Below, piece after piece: positions 63,996 through 64,000 of a stretch of 64,000 nucleotides of DNA. Location of the stretch: assembly GCA_958296055.1 (NCBI GenBank), contig CATQHS010000001.1, positions 3,209,505 to 3,273,504 of the forward strand, in the 5' to 3' direction. Source of the stretch: an uncultured Acidimicrobiales bacterium. GTDB lineage: Bacteria > Actinomycetota > Acidimicrobiia > Acidimicrobiales > Aldehydirespiratoraceae. Every line of letters starts with the position of its first letter. Position 1 is the stretch's first letter. The position numbers and the translations under genes are program-made. The notes below the pieces were generated by a model that saw only the letters and a list, made by a program, of their open reading frames with translations, was not told the origin of the DNA and ran no database searches.

Positions 63996-64000
63996 CCGGG

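Overview
The window is chromosomal DNA of a very GC-rich actinobacterium, except for one AT-richer block near the right end. A mycothiol synthase-like gene, a proteasome activator (Bpa/PafE) gene, SepF/DivIVA division proteins and menaquinone genes all point to Actinobacteria. The separate trpF next to hisA, and many genes whose -10 box lies 6-8 nt before the start codon (leaderless mRNAs), fit a non-streptomycete lineage; Acidimicrobiia is my best guess, not proven.

Layout. 1-11958: the right half of a division and cell-wall cluster (ftsW end, murG, murC, murB, ftsQ, ftsZ, pgeF, yggS, sepF, yggT, divIVA), then a DksA-like protein with a histone-like tail, lspA and an rluD-type pseudouridine synthase. 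11983-28595: housekeeping genes (Rrf2 regulator, phosphatase-like protein, bpa, dnaE, nitroreductase, a DUF35/thiolase pair, a DUF255 thioredoxin-like protein, an orphan response regulator, menA, a DUF222-HNH protein, and an mshD-membrane protein-menG operon). 28700-30830: a small scarred region with two paralogous membrane/coiled-coil genes around the remnant of a helicase/DUF499-type gene, plus a fragment resembling an XRE/ImmA gene. 30828-41538: nth, hisDCBHAF, a SNF2 helicase with a small companion, a GroES-like gene and hisI. 41573-48517: trpE (frameshifted), ygfZ, a DnaJ-like gene, trpC, trpF, trpB, trpA. 48557-55959: a flavin disulfide oxidoreductase, an SDR, an AlkB-like protein, an MBOAT/SGNH acyltransfer pair, YqgE and thiD. 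55956-61337: an AT-richer two-gene island (an AAA ATPase with DUF4143 and a 1360-residue NACHT/STAND-like NTPase ending in a nuclease-like domain) driven by a promoter buried in a perfect inverted repeat. 61391-62568: a small host-like protein and a PLD-family protein with a C-terminal membrane helix. 62651-63995: a CRISPR array of 19 repeats; no cas gene lies in the window.

The best candidates for something undescribed are (1) the ATPase/STAND two-gene island beside the CRISPR array, with nuclease-like C-termini on both proteins, and (2) a recurring arrangement in which the start region of a gene is tandemly duplicated with an offset of 35 or 41 bp. This makes short decoy reading frames of 11-14 codons whose stop codon overlaps the true start (ftsQ, ygfZ twice, and the flavin disulfide reductase gene). 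Two reading-frame problems (trpE and the phosphatase start) and one abnormal CRISPR repeat all fall in poly-G runs with one G too many. That may reflect sequencing error or real slippage and should be settled before any gene is called broken.
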